Assembly (NCBI GenBank): GCA_000934455.1
Contig: KN882736.1
Coordinates: forward strand, 100,023-123,767
Direction: 5' to 3'
Source: Apostichopus parvimensis
Taxonomy: Eukaryota > Echinodermata > Holothuroidea > Aspidochirotida > Stichopodidae
Length of the DNA stretch: 23,745 nt
Under the pieces are notes generated by a model. That model worked only from the letters and a program-made list of their open reading frames with translations. It was not told the origin of the DNA and searched no databases. Positions within the stretch are counted from its first letter, which is position 1; every line of letters begins with the position of its first letter. Shown here one piece after another: positions 8,312 through 18,444 of the stretch. The position numbers and the translations under genes are program-made.

Positions 8312-8470
8312 ACACACCAGTAGAATCACTGTGGTCGAGTGGTACGGATTTCAGTCTGTGACACAACATCCGGGGGTTCGATTCCTACCTTCGCCTGATG
8401 AGTCCCAAAAGGATGAAACCGGTCGTGAAGTGGAATTTTTCTGGTGTGTTGTTCTTTATTTATTAATATA
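8312..8470 (+). mobile_element. tRNA-derived SINE or retrozyme-like element with internal pol III promoter and hammerhead
   Basis: The A box TGGTCGAGTGG at 8332-8342 fits TRGYNNARNNG at every position, and the B box GGTTCGATTCC at 8375-8385 fits GGTTCGANTCC, with tRNA-like spacing of 32 nt. A complete hammerhead core follows directly (8389-8430), then a short T/A-rich tail (gttctttatttattaata). acacaccag at 8312-8320 is complementary to ctggtgtgt at 8441-8449 and may mark the element ends or a closing stem. A tRNA-like promoter plus hammerhead is the architecture of the Schistosoma SM-alpha SINE-like family. The element encodes no protein and would depend on a LINE. Ends are approximate. Confidence 0.8.
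8389..8430 (+). ncRNA. type I hammerhead ribozyme
   Basis: Stem I cttcgc (8389-8394) pairs with gtgaag (8425-8430), six pairs including one G-U. Core CTGATGA is at 8395-8401. Stem II gtcc (8402-8405) pairs with ggat (8411-8414) around a five-base loop. Core GAA is at 8415-8417. Stem III is the loop-less palindrome accggt (8418-8423), giving A15.1-U16.1, and C17 is at 8424, the predicted cleavage position. All invariant positions are present. The 10.1-11.1 pair is G-U rather than G-C, consistent with CpG decay of GGACGAAA to GGATGAAA, and could lower activity. Stem III this short usually needs dimerisation of two ribozymes for cleavage. Confidence 0.85.
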
Positions 8471-8546
8471 TATCTGTCATACCACTTGCTACACATTCAT
8501 TATAAAGATCCCAACAATTGGCATATAAGCACTCTAAACAGTGTTC

Positions 8547-8612
8547 GGTTCGGTTTCTGCCAAGAAGAAACTGGAAGAAACCCGCGGAAACCAGAAGAAA
8601 CAGGGAAAAATT
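8547..8612. repeat. GAAGAAAC-rich repeat, copy 1
   Basis: It contains ttcggttcggtttctg followed by gaagaaactggaagaaac (8564-8581) and further aaaccagaagaaacagg units. The 18-mer is identical to 14494-14511, and the ttcggtttct motif also recurs there in the opposite sense, so these are two copies of one dispersed repeat. Elements contain imperfect TTCnnGAA units like heat-shock elements, but not in the required alternating array. Confidence 0.7.
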
Positions 8613-8639
8613 TGAGATACCTTTTCTGTAGATTGTAAT

Positions 8640-10940
8640 TACAGCCAAACAGTTTAACAAGGGAATACACTTTCTATAAATGCATGGAAAATCCTTCATG
8701 GAAAATAAAAACCCGGAAAGTTGGGTCTGAACAGTTCTGTCAATGTTAAAAGTCTAAATCACCAAGTACGTAGATTCTTCTACTTGAAATAAACATTAGT
8801 TGGCTTAAACATCACTTTAGCCTCTTTTGCCAAGTCTTTGAATCCAATCTTTGAGGTGGAAGGAAGTCGGTACATATTGTAGGCAAAGGGTTATTCACAT
8901 TTGTCTGACAATTTGTGGTTGAAATTAAAAAGATTTGCTAGATTACTGGGTGACAGCAGTATCTGTTACTCTGGGTAAACCAAGGTCATGTTCCAACACT
9001 GTGTAGGTTTTTCATTTCCCTCCAATTTTTATTTTTTTTATTTTTAGCTTCTTCTACTTTTAATTATTAAAAACTAGAAGAACCATGTTTTTTTTCCCCC
9101 CCCCCTACCTTGGAAGATAGTTTAGAAACCTATAAACCCTGGCTCTACAACAAAGTATTGCCAAACTCCACTTACGGTCGATCACCTCTCATGAGAACTG
9201 CAAACTGGATATATACCCTAATTCCTATTTCCGGTTAAAGTTAGGGTTTAAACCACTCTTGATGGTTCTCTAACATTTAAGAACCTCGGGGCTGTTTACA
9301 CTGACCAATTTAATGTCGACATTTAAGACACTTCACTGCAGCATTATAAGGAAGGGATTTATAGTACAATTTTTCTGAAAAGCTGAACTGCAAAGTGTTT
9401 GTCTAATTTAGCGTGGAAACCAAATTTGCAATTACCTGATAATAACCTGTGATGTTATTAATGTGTTGACATTAAAACTTGTTTTAGAACATAAACATAG
9501 ATACAGATATTTAAGCAATCTTAATTTTCATGCAATCTACTACAGCAGCTTGTGTCGGAACTTTGCAATGTTGGGGGTCCATTTTACAGCCCCATGGAAT
9601 GGGGGGGGGGTCTAAGGGGAAGTTTGGCAAGCCTTTAAATTATCAAAAGCTGCGGATTTCCACTTACTTTGCCCAAATCTAGTATCCAATTGATTGCCCA
9701 AAGGAAGATACTGTATGGTACCCGAAAACAAGGGTCATCTGTTACTTTATGCTATGAACATCACATCATGAACGGTGAGATTAAAGGAACCATTTTGTCA
9801 CCACATTTAACATTCAGTCAGTGCAAAACGACTTCCATTCCAATTATTTCATGTTCTTTTTTTCTTCTTTTTGCAATTGAATCACATGCCACAAGCAAAT
9901 TAATTTTTTTTGCAAGATATATTTGGCTTTTTGTTCTCTATTTTAAATCATCCTTAAATTGTAAGTACTCAAGCAAATGAACTTAAATTGTTATAGAAAT
10001 TGATAATCAATTATTAATAAAATGAATTAATAAAAAGTTAAACCAAAAACTTAATGGCATTGAAGGCTCGCCCCAAAACGCGTGCGGCCATCTGAAAAAA
10101 AGTTAACTTTCTGTTGCTTGCAAGTGACGTTTTGTTCGTGTCGCTACAAAATGCAGACAGTAATGAAACGTGATACCTTGTTATCTTTAGCTGGCCTGAG
10201 ATGTCCATCGCTGTATCGTTTATACACTGTGCTGTGGGTATTGACCGCAGCTGTATGTACTGACTGTACACTAGTGTCTAATTACCGACGGTAGCAAGCT
10301 GTGTGTGTATTTTCTGGGATAGATGATGGTGTCTAACACTTCTGTTACACCTCATTCGAAACTAGGTCAGATTACCGGCATGAGACGATTCTTTTTGCGC
10401 GAGTCTTCACACCCTTTAAAACAGCTGGTTTTACCACTGGTAGACTGGAACTGTGGATTATCTTGTTTGAGTTTGTCTGTTTGGATGGGTGGAGTGGGAA
10501 GAGGGGGGGGGGGTATGTGTGTGCATGTGTGTATATGATCTACATAGTGACTTCTTGTTAAGAAGCTTTATAAAGACTTCATTGTGCTAATAAGGGAGAC
10601 TAAAACGACAATGATCCACTGATGAGTTTCGTTGATCAATAGCTTGACAATATAGTATGACTTAACACAACAAGAGAGAACAAGAATTAATTTGTGATAA
10701 AATTGACAAAAAACAATGAGTGATTGTGTTAAAATTGACTAGAACAAGAGTGATTTGGGTTCAAATTTACACTAACCATACTGTATCTCTAAATCATACT
10801 ATAGTACAGCAGCTCACAAAATACATCAGAAATATTTCCTATTTTTGCGTCATTTCTAAATACAGATCTTAAAGCGCCAAACATGACACTGTACAAACAT
10901 ATCATCTAATTTTGTGCTCAAACCTGAACGTCATACAGAA
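8640..10940. other. about 2.3 kb with no gene recognised
   Basis: Runs of C (9096-9105) and G (9601-9610, 10503-10513) are present. The longest frame, 103 codons on plus at 9669-9980, has no family motif and ends in T-rich sequence. On minus near 10098 a TTTTTTTCAG precedes an ATG frame of 17 codons (MAARVLGRAF...), but no donor in the phase needed by exon 8006 follows. This may be the 5' intron of the minus-strand gene or intergenic DNA. Confidence 0.4.
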
Positions 10941-10950
10941 CTGTAGCCTA

Positions 10951-11550
10951 CACAACAGTGCACTGGGAGTGTGAATCACACAGTATGTAAACTAGTCAGA
11001 GTTAACCCTGAGTGGATCATACTGACTGTACACAACAGTGCTAGCATATACTGTATGCACTGAGAGTGTGAATCAAAAGGTATGTAAAATAGTCATAGAT
11101 AACCCTGACTGGATCATACGGTACTGGACACAACAGTGCTAGCATATACGCACTGGGAGTGTGGATCACATGGTATGTAAAATAGTCAGAGTTAACCCTG
11201 AGTGGATCATACTGACTGTACACAACAGTGCTAGCATATATGCACTGGGAGTGTGAATCACACGGTATGTAAAATAGTCAAAGTTAACCCTGAGTGGATC
11301 ATACGGTACTGCACACAAGTAATAGCATATGTGCACTGGGAGTGTGAATAATATTCAGAATTAACCCTGAGTGAATCATACGGTACTGTACACAACAGTG
11401 CTAGCATATATTCACTGAGAGTGTGAATCACACAGTATGTAAACTAGTCAGAATTAACTCTGAGTGGATCATACAGTACTGAACGCAATAGTGTAAGCAT
11501 ATATCCACAGGGAGTGTGAAAACTAGTCAGAGTTAACCCTGAGTGGATCA
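10951..11550. repeat. minisatellite, about seven copies of an 80-98-bp unit
   Basis: Units start at about 10951, 11031, 11129, 11221, 11312, 11391 and 11482. Each reads cacaacagtgctagcatata, gcactgggagtgtgaatcac, a gtatgtaaa(a/c)tagtcagagtt block and aaccctgagtggatcatac. The first unit lacks the ctagcatata part and the fifth lacks part of the middle, explaining the shorter periods. The edges are degenerate. Frames on the minus strand that repeat YSQYDPLRV-like words are artefacts of the repeat. Confidence 0.93.
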
Positions 11551-12600
11551 TGCATGCACCTGACATCTTTCTTTACATACACCTCCTAACATATAGAGGA
11601 ATGTGATCCCCAAGAAATATCAGTTTTCAATATACACTGAATAGATGTGCCTCCATATCACACAATGATACTAGGTGCAACATGAGTGAAGTTCTAAATG
11701 AAATCAAACAAGTCACAGACCAAGACCAGACCTGGAAATTTGGGTAATTTAATGGTAAAATTGCCTGTTACATTTTTGTCAGTTGCCAGGAGACCAAAAA
11801 AAAAAAGGAGGGGGGGGGGTGGGTGGCACACTGGTTATTTTCTGCTAGTAGACACTAAGGACAATAGAATGTAAACACATGGTTAATCAGATTATAAACA
11901 ATCATCAGTCAAGGTTCAGCACGATTTTTGTTCCTAACATACATAGGCCCAGTATTTAGTGCAGATTTTCAGAAAATATTATTATGCTGCACCCATAAAC
12001 CCGTATAGTAGCTGTTCAGAACTTGATTTAAGCCAGCAAATTGTTTGAAGCACAGTCGGCTGGTTTTGGCATGTGAATAAAATTGAGAAATTCTTAGGGA
12101 TGGCAGACTAAATTTTTCTTATACTCGACACAAAGATATATATATTTTTTTTACTGAAGTATTGATCCTGTACAGTATCCTTTGATTTTAAACTGACCTA
12201 GCTACAATGTGAACCATCTTGAGGGATATACAACTGTTTCTTAATTGACAAGCAATATTCCTAGAGACATTTTCTAGTTTCTGGAATTCATGATTTTGGT
12301 TACCGTTAAATTTGATCATTTTCTGTGTGTATCACTGAGTCACTGAAGGAAAAATGTTAAGTGAGGTTTAAAGCAGTTGCATGGAAAGGCAACAAACCCA
12401 ACAATGCATGCACAACAACTCAGAGTACACCATGGCTATTAATGGACTGATACTTGCACTATGACTCATGGTAAACCATGACTATTACCAAGGCTGCATA
12501 GGGTGGAAATGAAAGGCCAGTAGGTCGAAACCTCTAGTTTCCCAAAAAATTTCTGGTTTGGGGAAATTTTCGAGCGACGATAATTACCCTTGAAAGGAAG
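11551..12600. other. no gene recognised
   Basis: This holds a poly-A to poly-G junction at 11796-11819 and otherwise unremarkable AT-rich sequence on both strands. Confidence 0.4.
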
Positions 12601-12675
12601 AAGGAGGAAGAGGTGGGCGGTGCCCGGGAAGTGGGCGGTGCCCGGGAATCGAGCGGTTCCCACGGAGAGGGGGTG
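12595..12675. promoter_or_regulatory. GC-rich island with duplicated GC box
   Basis: gtgggcggtgcccgggaa is present twice in perfect tandem (12613-12630 and 12631-12648), each with GGGCGG (Sp1-type GC box) and CCCGGG, followed by a degenerate third unit with cgagcggttccc. CpG density is far above the rest of the window. It could be a small promoter or simply a GC-rich minisatellite; no transcript start can be placed. It is upstream of the minus-strand gene by about 4.6 kb. Confidence 0.35.
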
Positions 12676-12679
12676 CAGT

Positions 12680-14480
12680 GCTAAACTCCCAACATGTAGT
12701 TTCGTTAGATAAGAAAGTGCACACGTACTTGACTGGGAGACAGGTAAGAGAGGAGGGAAGTAAAAAGGTTAAACCAAGACCTGAGTACCTAAAAGGGGGA
12801 ATTTATTACAGATCATTGCATCGCAACGACAAGATCTGGCTGTTCGACATATAAAAATAGTAGGTTATAGAAATTCAATAATGATCTCATTTCAAAGAAG
12901 AAACGTTAGGATCTATAATAAAATAAATATATTTTAATAAAATATTTTAAAAAATCTTAAACTTTTTCAGAGTACCACTGGGATGTACACTACTTTATAT
13001 GATAAGGACTCAAATAGAGTTACAAAATACATCTACACCGGATATTGATGATATTTAGTGAATCATTTGAGAATTAATCTATTAGATATGTGTGTGTGTG
13101 TGTGATTGAGGTACTGTACAGAGGTTCTGAAGGTCTTCTGTGACATGAACTGACAAACATTTTCTTGTACCAACTTGGAAACCTAGAATTTTGCTGTAAA
13201 CATGTAAACTGAGGTACCTAATCTGTGGTACAGTAGGTTGACTGTTAGTTATTGTTTTAATTTATTAATTTATTAATTAATTAAAATAATTATGAACTAA
13301 ATCACTCTTGTATAAGACTCCACCCTAAGTGAAGACCTATCGATATAATCAAACAGAAAACTGATCTTCCATTCTTCCCCCCTCTTTTGCCCCCCCCCCC
13401 CCCCAACCCCTATGTAATGAAATACATAGGCGCACACATATGTATGATGTAAGTTATCCCACACTAATTTTACATCACCATTGTTCATAAAGTGCTGCCA
13501 AATTTGCTTGTCTCCAGGGTTTGCAAATTTCATCCAAGGTGGAAAAACCCTTGGAAAATACCTAACTTTTTTTTTCAGATGGAAGAAACAGGCTACTGTC
13601 CACAACTTCCAGCTTAGAGCCAGGAGATAATCTTCTTTCTACACAAACATGGCTTTTTCAATGCATTTAAGTTTGTATGACCTGGATTAATTCACAATAT
13701 ATAGCTGGTCCAGGGATGTGTAAATTGTAGGTTCTGGGGGCCCTGGAGTGGAAAAAGACTTTTTTGTTATCGCTTACTCAGAGGTCCAGACATGGTGTAG
13801 CCTGACAGACTTCAAGAGACATTTGTAATTTTGCTTTTATCCATTTTGGATAAAATAAGAAAATAGAGCATGGTGACATTTACATTCTACTTTTTAGAAA
13901 TTTAAGAGTTATTATTGTGGATGGGGGGGTGGGGGTGGGGGCATGAGGGAAGGCAAATGAATTGGGATGGGGGAGAAAGGTGGAGAAGCAGTCTAAGTGT
14001 AAATGACCTAAGTTCAAAATTCCATCTCTGCACAGTTTGCAAAAACAGTTAGTACTATAATGTTTATAGCTTCTAAACGGACAAGACATGTGCTGCCAGT
14101 CTTGATATGTCAAAAAAACCCATAATTTGTTCCTCTCAAGAATTCATATCACTGGTACATTGTCACATCTTGATGGAAACTGACGAATTGTGTTTTGTTT
14201 TAAACTGCCTATCAACTTAAGGGGAGGGAAGCATGAACTTACACATGAAAGGGATTTTCAAAGCTGTTGTCGTAAAGCAAAGAAAGTAGACCTACTGTAT
14301 AGATTAAAAACTTTGTGAGATGGACTTTAAAGAGACAATAACTTTTAATTTTAATTTATGAAGACTTGAACAATATTGTAATGGTGCTGGACTTAAAATG
14401 AAATGTTACATTTCAAATTTCAGGATTCCTATTTGACTGTTCATTGTATACGGATACATAAGTAGTGTCTTGTGATTTCT
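12680..14480. other. no gene recognised; simple repeats
   Basis: A (GT)n run is at about 13091-13103, palindromic AT-rich sequence (ttaattaatta-like) at 13259-13285, a 15-nt C run at 13390-13404 and G runs at 13921-13940. A 102-codon minus frame at 13605-13297 has no family motif and is interrupted by a poly-G-encoded glycine run. On plus, ttttttttcag at 13567-13577 is a good splice-acceptor look-alike, but the frame after it closes after 12 codons. Confidence 0.4.
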
Positions 14481-14493
14481 TCATTTTCTTCCA

Positions 14494-14552
14494 GAAGAAA
14501 CTGGAAGAAACTAGTTATTTCCAGTTTCTTCGGTTTCTTCCAGAAGAAACCG
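14494..14552. repeat. GAAGAAAC-rich palindromic repeat, copy 2
   Basis: gaagaaactggaa (14494-14506) pairs perfectly with 14519-14531, and cggtttcttc (14531-14540) pairs perfectly with gaagaaaccg (14543-14552). The result is two adjoining hairpins. The 18-mer at 14494-14511 is identical to 8564-8581. Likely the same dispersed, possibly MITE-like, sequence family. Confidence 0.75.
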
Positions 14553-14559
14553 AACCTTG

Positions 14560-15400
14560 CTTGTTTCTTCACGAAAGCTCAGGTTTTATATAAACAAAGC
14601 ATTCACTGTGACTAATCACTTCAATACAACGGGTTGCAATTGTGTTACTGTTATGCTCAGACTCTCATCCCTCAATATTTGACTGCAGCAAAACAGTATG
14701 TAACACAGACAGTGTTGTAACCAAATTGTAGCCCCTGTCCTTGTCCCCTCCATCCTCACCCCCCACACCAACCCCCCCCCCCTTTTGAAACTACAGTATT
14801 TAGCTATTCGATCATTTTCTCAGAATTTTCAACAGACAGATGCGGTGACATTATTTCCACCCAAATGGTCAATATTAAACACAACTGCTACATGGATTCC
14901 ACATTCCAGAATCACGGGACTCATTTTCAAAGTTTACCATAAAAACCAACAAACTCAGAAAACCTCTAAAGCCATTGTCTGCTTGAAAAGTGTTACCTTC
15001 CCATATTTGAAATACCAAGTAGCAAGGTGTGCTTTGTATTTGCCGACATCCAACAAACAGTTCCATACCTGTCTAAGAGGGAAATTCCCCTTTCGAGAAA
15101 CAGTGGTACACCAGAAAACATGAACAGGGATTTTCATAATCCATATTTGAAGCAACATTATCAGACAAGGAACAATTTATCCAGTATCGCATCGCAAAAT
15201 GCTTGGCAAAAATCGCTGGATACAATAATATTAGCAAAGATGTCCAGCCTCTCTTCTATACAGGAACCAGATTACTGTACTTAACGATACAGAGCCTTTG
15301 AACGTGCTATGCATAAATTTGAACACTGAATTATTCCTTGTATACTGATGACATCACAGAAAGAACTGCATCTTGAAAACTGTGAGACACTTGTAACCTG
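14560..15400. other. no gene recognised
   Basis: Overlapping open frames of 112 and 85 codons on plus (14785-15123, 15027-15284) and shorter ones on minus are present. None shows a family motif or paired splice sites in a consistent reading. An 11-nt C run is at 14772-14782. Unusually long open stretches on both strands could reflect a decayed coding element, but I cannot identify one. Confidence 0.35.
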
Positions 15401-15403
15401 AAA

Positions 15404-15451
15404 GGGGAAGAGCGGGGATGGGGAGGGAGAGGGGCAGGGGAGGGGGAGGGG
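15404..15451 (+). other. G-quadruplex-prone purine tract
   Basis: Eight runs of three to five G occur within 48 nt (15404, 15414, 15420, 15425, 15431, 15437, 15442, 15448), mostly separated by one to three bases, satisfying G3+N1-7 patterns several times over. The complementary strand is C-rich and could form an i-motif. No gene is adjacent. Confidence 0.75.
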
Positions 15452-15469
15452 AGGAAAGGATATGGGATT

Positions 15470-17850
15470 GAGACTTGAATGAGATCAGCTTGGTGTTGAT
15501 AAATTCAGTTGTTCTTTGCTCCCTGTTTCTTCTTCCTCTTTCAAAGAGTTATATTAAAAGTTGACATCCATTTCGGCTCTATAATTTGTAGCTTCTGTAC
15601 GGTGCAGGTGTCCATGGTACAGTTTCTAATTCAAATCAATTTTGGCTTAGTTTGCTTCAAGTCTGACCAAAAAATATCTTAAATATTTTTTTTTTTTTTT
15701 TTTGATATATAGCGACAAAAACAATTTCATATATGAAATGATTTGTCCCATAAGTAATCATTGTATTCCTTACAGTGGAAAACTTTCCATGCATGTATGA
15801 CTGTTTACACTTTATACCATTTAGAAACATCTCTTTACCCCAGCACTTTTAAAAAAGATTCATTTTTGTTGACACCAAAAAGAAAAAAAATCTCCAGCTC
15901 CTGGAAATGGATACAGTAATGGTTAGGTTACCCTTATCCCCCCCCCCCCCCCCCCAACACACACACTACAGGATATTTAGTACTGGTCTGTCCTGTGGTT
16001 ATATTAGCACAATTACTTCATAGACCAACAAGATAACAACGATGCTAACAAAACTTCAGGTCAACAAAGCCACTAGGCTTGGCATAAACATTGAGTCATC
16101 ATCCATTGACTCTGAGCGGTGACGTTCCATATTTAGAACTGACTGTTTGGTGCACGTCTCATGAATATTCATAGACAGATAAGGGATGCATGAAGTAGAT
16201 CTACTGCTTACCTAAATAGGTGTGAATATTTATGCTACTCAAAGAGAATTAACAGACAGTGCCTGATATGGTCATAACTCCATCGCTATGTAGCTAATAA
16301 ATCAATAAAGGTGATGATAATGAAGAATTACATACTGTTCGAGTCAAGTTATACTCAAATTAATTATGAAGTGAACCCCTTTTTGTTATGATTTTTTTTT
16401 TACTTTAGAGAATACAAATGGGAAGACTTGTAAAGGATTGAAAAAAAAGATACAGATTTGTAAATAATTGATTTGAAAGTGTTATAAATATGTCAAATCC
16501 GTTACAGGGAATTTCTTTTTGTTTTAACATAGAAACGAAAGCTATGGATCATGCAGTTCTCTTTATTGAAGTAAAATACAAGAGTTGATCATAGGTATGC
16601 TAACTAGTCTAATTCTTGTAGGCATGCAGAACTCTTTAAATGTGGTACTATCATGGAAGTAGTTCAAGAAATAGTTTAATAAGTTCATGCATGTTTCCAC
16701 AGTCCCATGTATAGTCACCTCTGCTGCCTTTAAAAATAGAAACCTAAACGTAAGTTTAATTGAAAGGAAGAGAGAGAAGGAGAGAAACAGAGGAAGTGGG
16801 TCAAAGGGGGGCTGAGAGCTAAATATTAACAATGTGTAGTACTGTATACTGTACATCTATGGGAGAGTTGTGCATGAGTTAAATGGAGACACCCCGGGGT
16901 CCTGAGTGAAGTTAATGTCACAGAGATACATAACATTCCTGTAATACTGCAGCAATCTTCTCACTTCACAATGGATCCATCTAGGTTTTCCCTGACCTGC
17001 TTCTTCATCTGTGTGGTATGTAGTGTCTAATGGTAATGGGGGTGGGGGAGGGGGGGAGGAGAAGGGGAATGAGATTAACTTGAACAAATAATCGTATACT
17101 GTAGTACTCTCAAACCCATTCAGTCAAAGTAAAATTAGCATGTGTGCAGTGTCTAACCCACAGACAGAAAATATGAGAATGAAATTGTAATGGACTGTGA
17201 AACCACGATATATGCTGTTAGTCAAATAAATTGCTCAATTGAAAAGGTTGTTAACAACCACTCCCCCATGTTGTGTTTCAATGCCATCCTACAGCCAGGA
17301 GCTACACACCTAATAAATTTACACTTTTCAAAACTTGGTTAGGGTTAAATGGTTAAATTAATCTCTCCAGAGCTCAAATACAATGGCAAGAGACATCCAA
17401 CAAAATTGAATAATTTTTCACACATTGCCACAGCTTGGGTTTGGTGCACACGGCTTCAGCGTCATGCATACATGTGAATAAACACCTTGTAACGTTAACA
17501 TTAACAATCTTTGGTCTCTTATAGAACCTTATCAAAGTTATTTTATCAAACAATTACTGATCAGGGTCCTGTTTAGTACACTCACAACTAATCTTGTTAA
17601 CATGAAACATGTCAGTGGTTAACATCACACACACTGTTTACACAATGCTTAAATAAATATTTCAATATACACAGGTCTTTAAAAATTACCCATCTTGAGC
17701 TATCTGTATAAGTTACATCAAAACATTAAAAAAAGATTGCTTTTTGTCAGATTTTCATCCATGTGACTAAAAAATTAGGTCAGAAGTTCCTTTAAACCAT
17801 AGTTGGTTATAAATGGCCTGGGACTTTAAACTATGGGGCTTAAAACTATT
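15470..17850. other. no gene recognised; homopolymers and short palindromes
   Basis: T run of about 18 at 15687-15703 region, 18-nt C run at 15938-15955 followed by (CA)n, and a perfect 16-bp AT-rich palindrome at 15724-15739. A minus block at 17018-16974 has an acceptor (CACACAG) and a good donor (GAA|GTGAGA), but neither frame fits the split codon of exon 8006. No repeat family is recognised. Confidence 0.4.
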
Positions 17851-18071
17851 AAAATAACTTGGGAGTGTTTCTCATTGTTCCTATTTCCAGAACAACATCA
17901 GGGACCATGAGCAGTATTCTCTGTACTACAAAAGTTCCAACCCATACGCAAAGGATCACACCGAAACAACAGAAATTCCCTTCGATGGCGACAGTTAACT
18001 CTTACACTGCTGGGAAACTATTAACTGCATACCCAAAGTTCCTTTCCATCCTTGGATGGAAAATGTTTTGT

Positions 18072-18440
18072 TTTGGATTAATCAGCTACAAGTGTTTGAA
18101 TGGAATGGCCCTGGTTTACCTGAAGAACTTATTGAACCCATATCAACCATCCTGTGACTTGAGGTCCTCTAATCAGGCACTTCTTAAAGTTCCAAAAGCC
18201 AGACTTTCTTCATGTGGTTCGAAGGCTTTTGTTATCACTGCCCCTACATTGTGGAACAAAATCCCACTTAACATCAAGAAAGCCACCTCATTTAAATGTT
18301 TCAAATCCCAGCTGAATGCATTTCTGTTTTATAGATATTTTCATCTTTAAGCTCTCGACTGTGCCTTTGAACAAGCCTTTGGCACTGGATTATTGCGCAA
18401 TATTCAGTGATTATTTACTTTACATCACATCATGTCAAGA
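18072..18440 (+). mobile_element. truncated CR1/L2-type LINE, ORF2 C-terminus and 3' flank
   Basis: From 18072 the frame reads FGLISYKCLNGMALVYLKNL, then LRSSNQALLKVPKARL, KAFVITAPTLWNKIPLNIKK and FKCFKSQLNAFLF, stopping at 18348-18350. This matches the C-terminal tail shared by CR1/L2-type ORF2 proteins (LxYKxLNG, YLxxLLxPYxPSxxLRSSxQ, AFxxxAPxLWNxIP, FKSxLxxxLF). The tail is intact over about 92 codons, while the sequence before 18072 is decayed. It is followed by gcctttggcactggattatt, a usual start of such a 3' UTR. No catalytic domains are left. Confidence 0.9.
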
Positions 18441-18444
18441 ATGG

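Noticed and set aside
8547-8612. Functional heat-shock element array
   Set aside because: TTC and GAA units do not alternate at the required spacing for three or more units.
10048-10100. Minus-strand TTTTTTTCAG-ATG with frame MAARVLGRAF..., a possible first coding exon
   Set aside because: It stops after 17 codons, and no donor within it leaves the single split base required by the exon at 8006.
10618-10650. CTGATGA at 10618 and further copies at about 18459 and 22228
   Set aside because: None is followed by a stem II and GAAA core strand; the heptamer alone is common.
13568-13615. Strong plus-strand splice-acceptor look-alike before ATGGAAGAAACAGG
   Set aside because: The frame closes after 12 codons, and there is no matching upstream exon.
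14785-15284. Overlapping open frames on both strands
   Set aside because: No recognisable motif, and the peptides have no domain-like composition; treated as chance or decayed sequence.
15346-15365. CTGATGA followed by GAAA, a hammerhead look-alike
   Set aside because: The seven bases between the two core strands cannot form stem II, and there is no stem I pairing.
16974-17018. Minus-strand block bounded by CACACAG and GAA|GTGAGA, a possible upstream exon
   Set aside because: Neither reading ends in the phase needed by the next exon, and the peptide has no similarity to the coiled coil.
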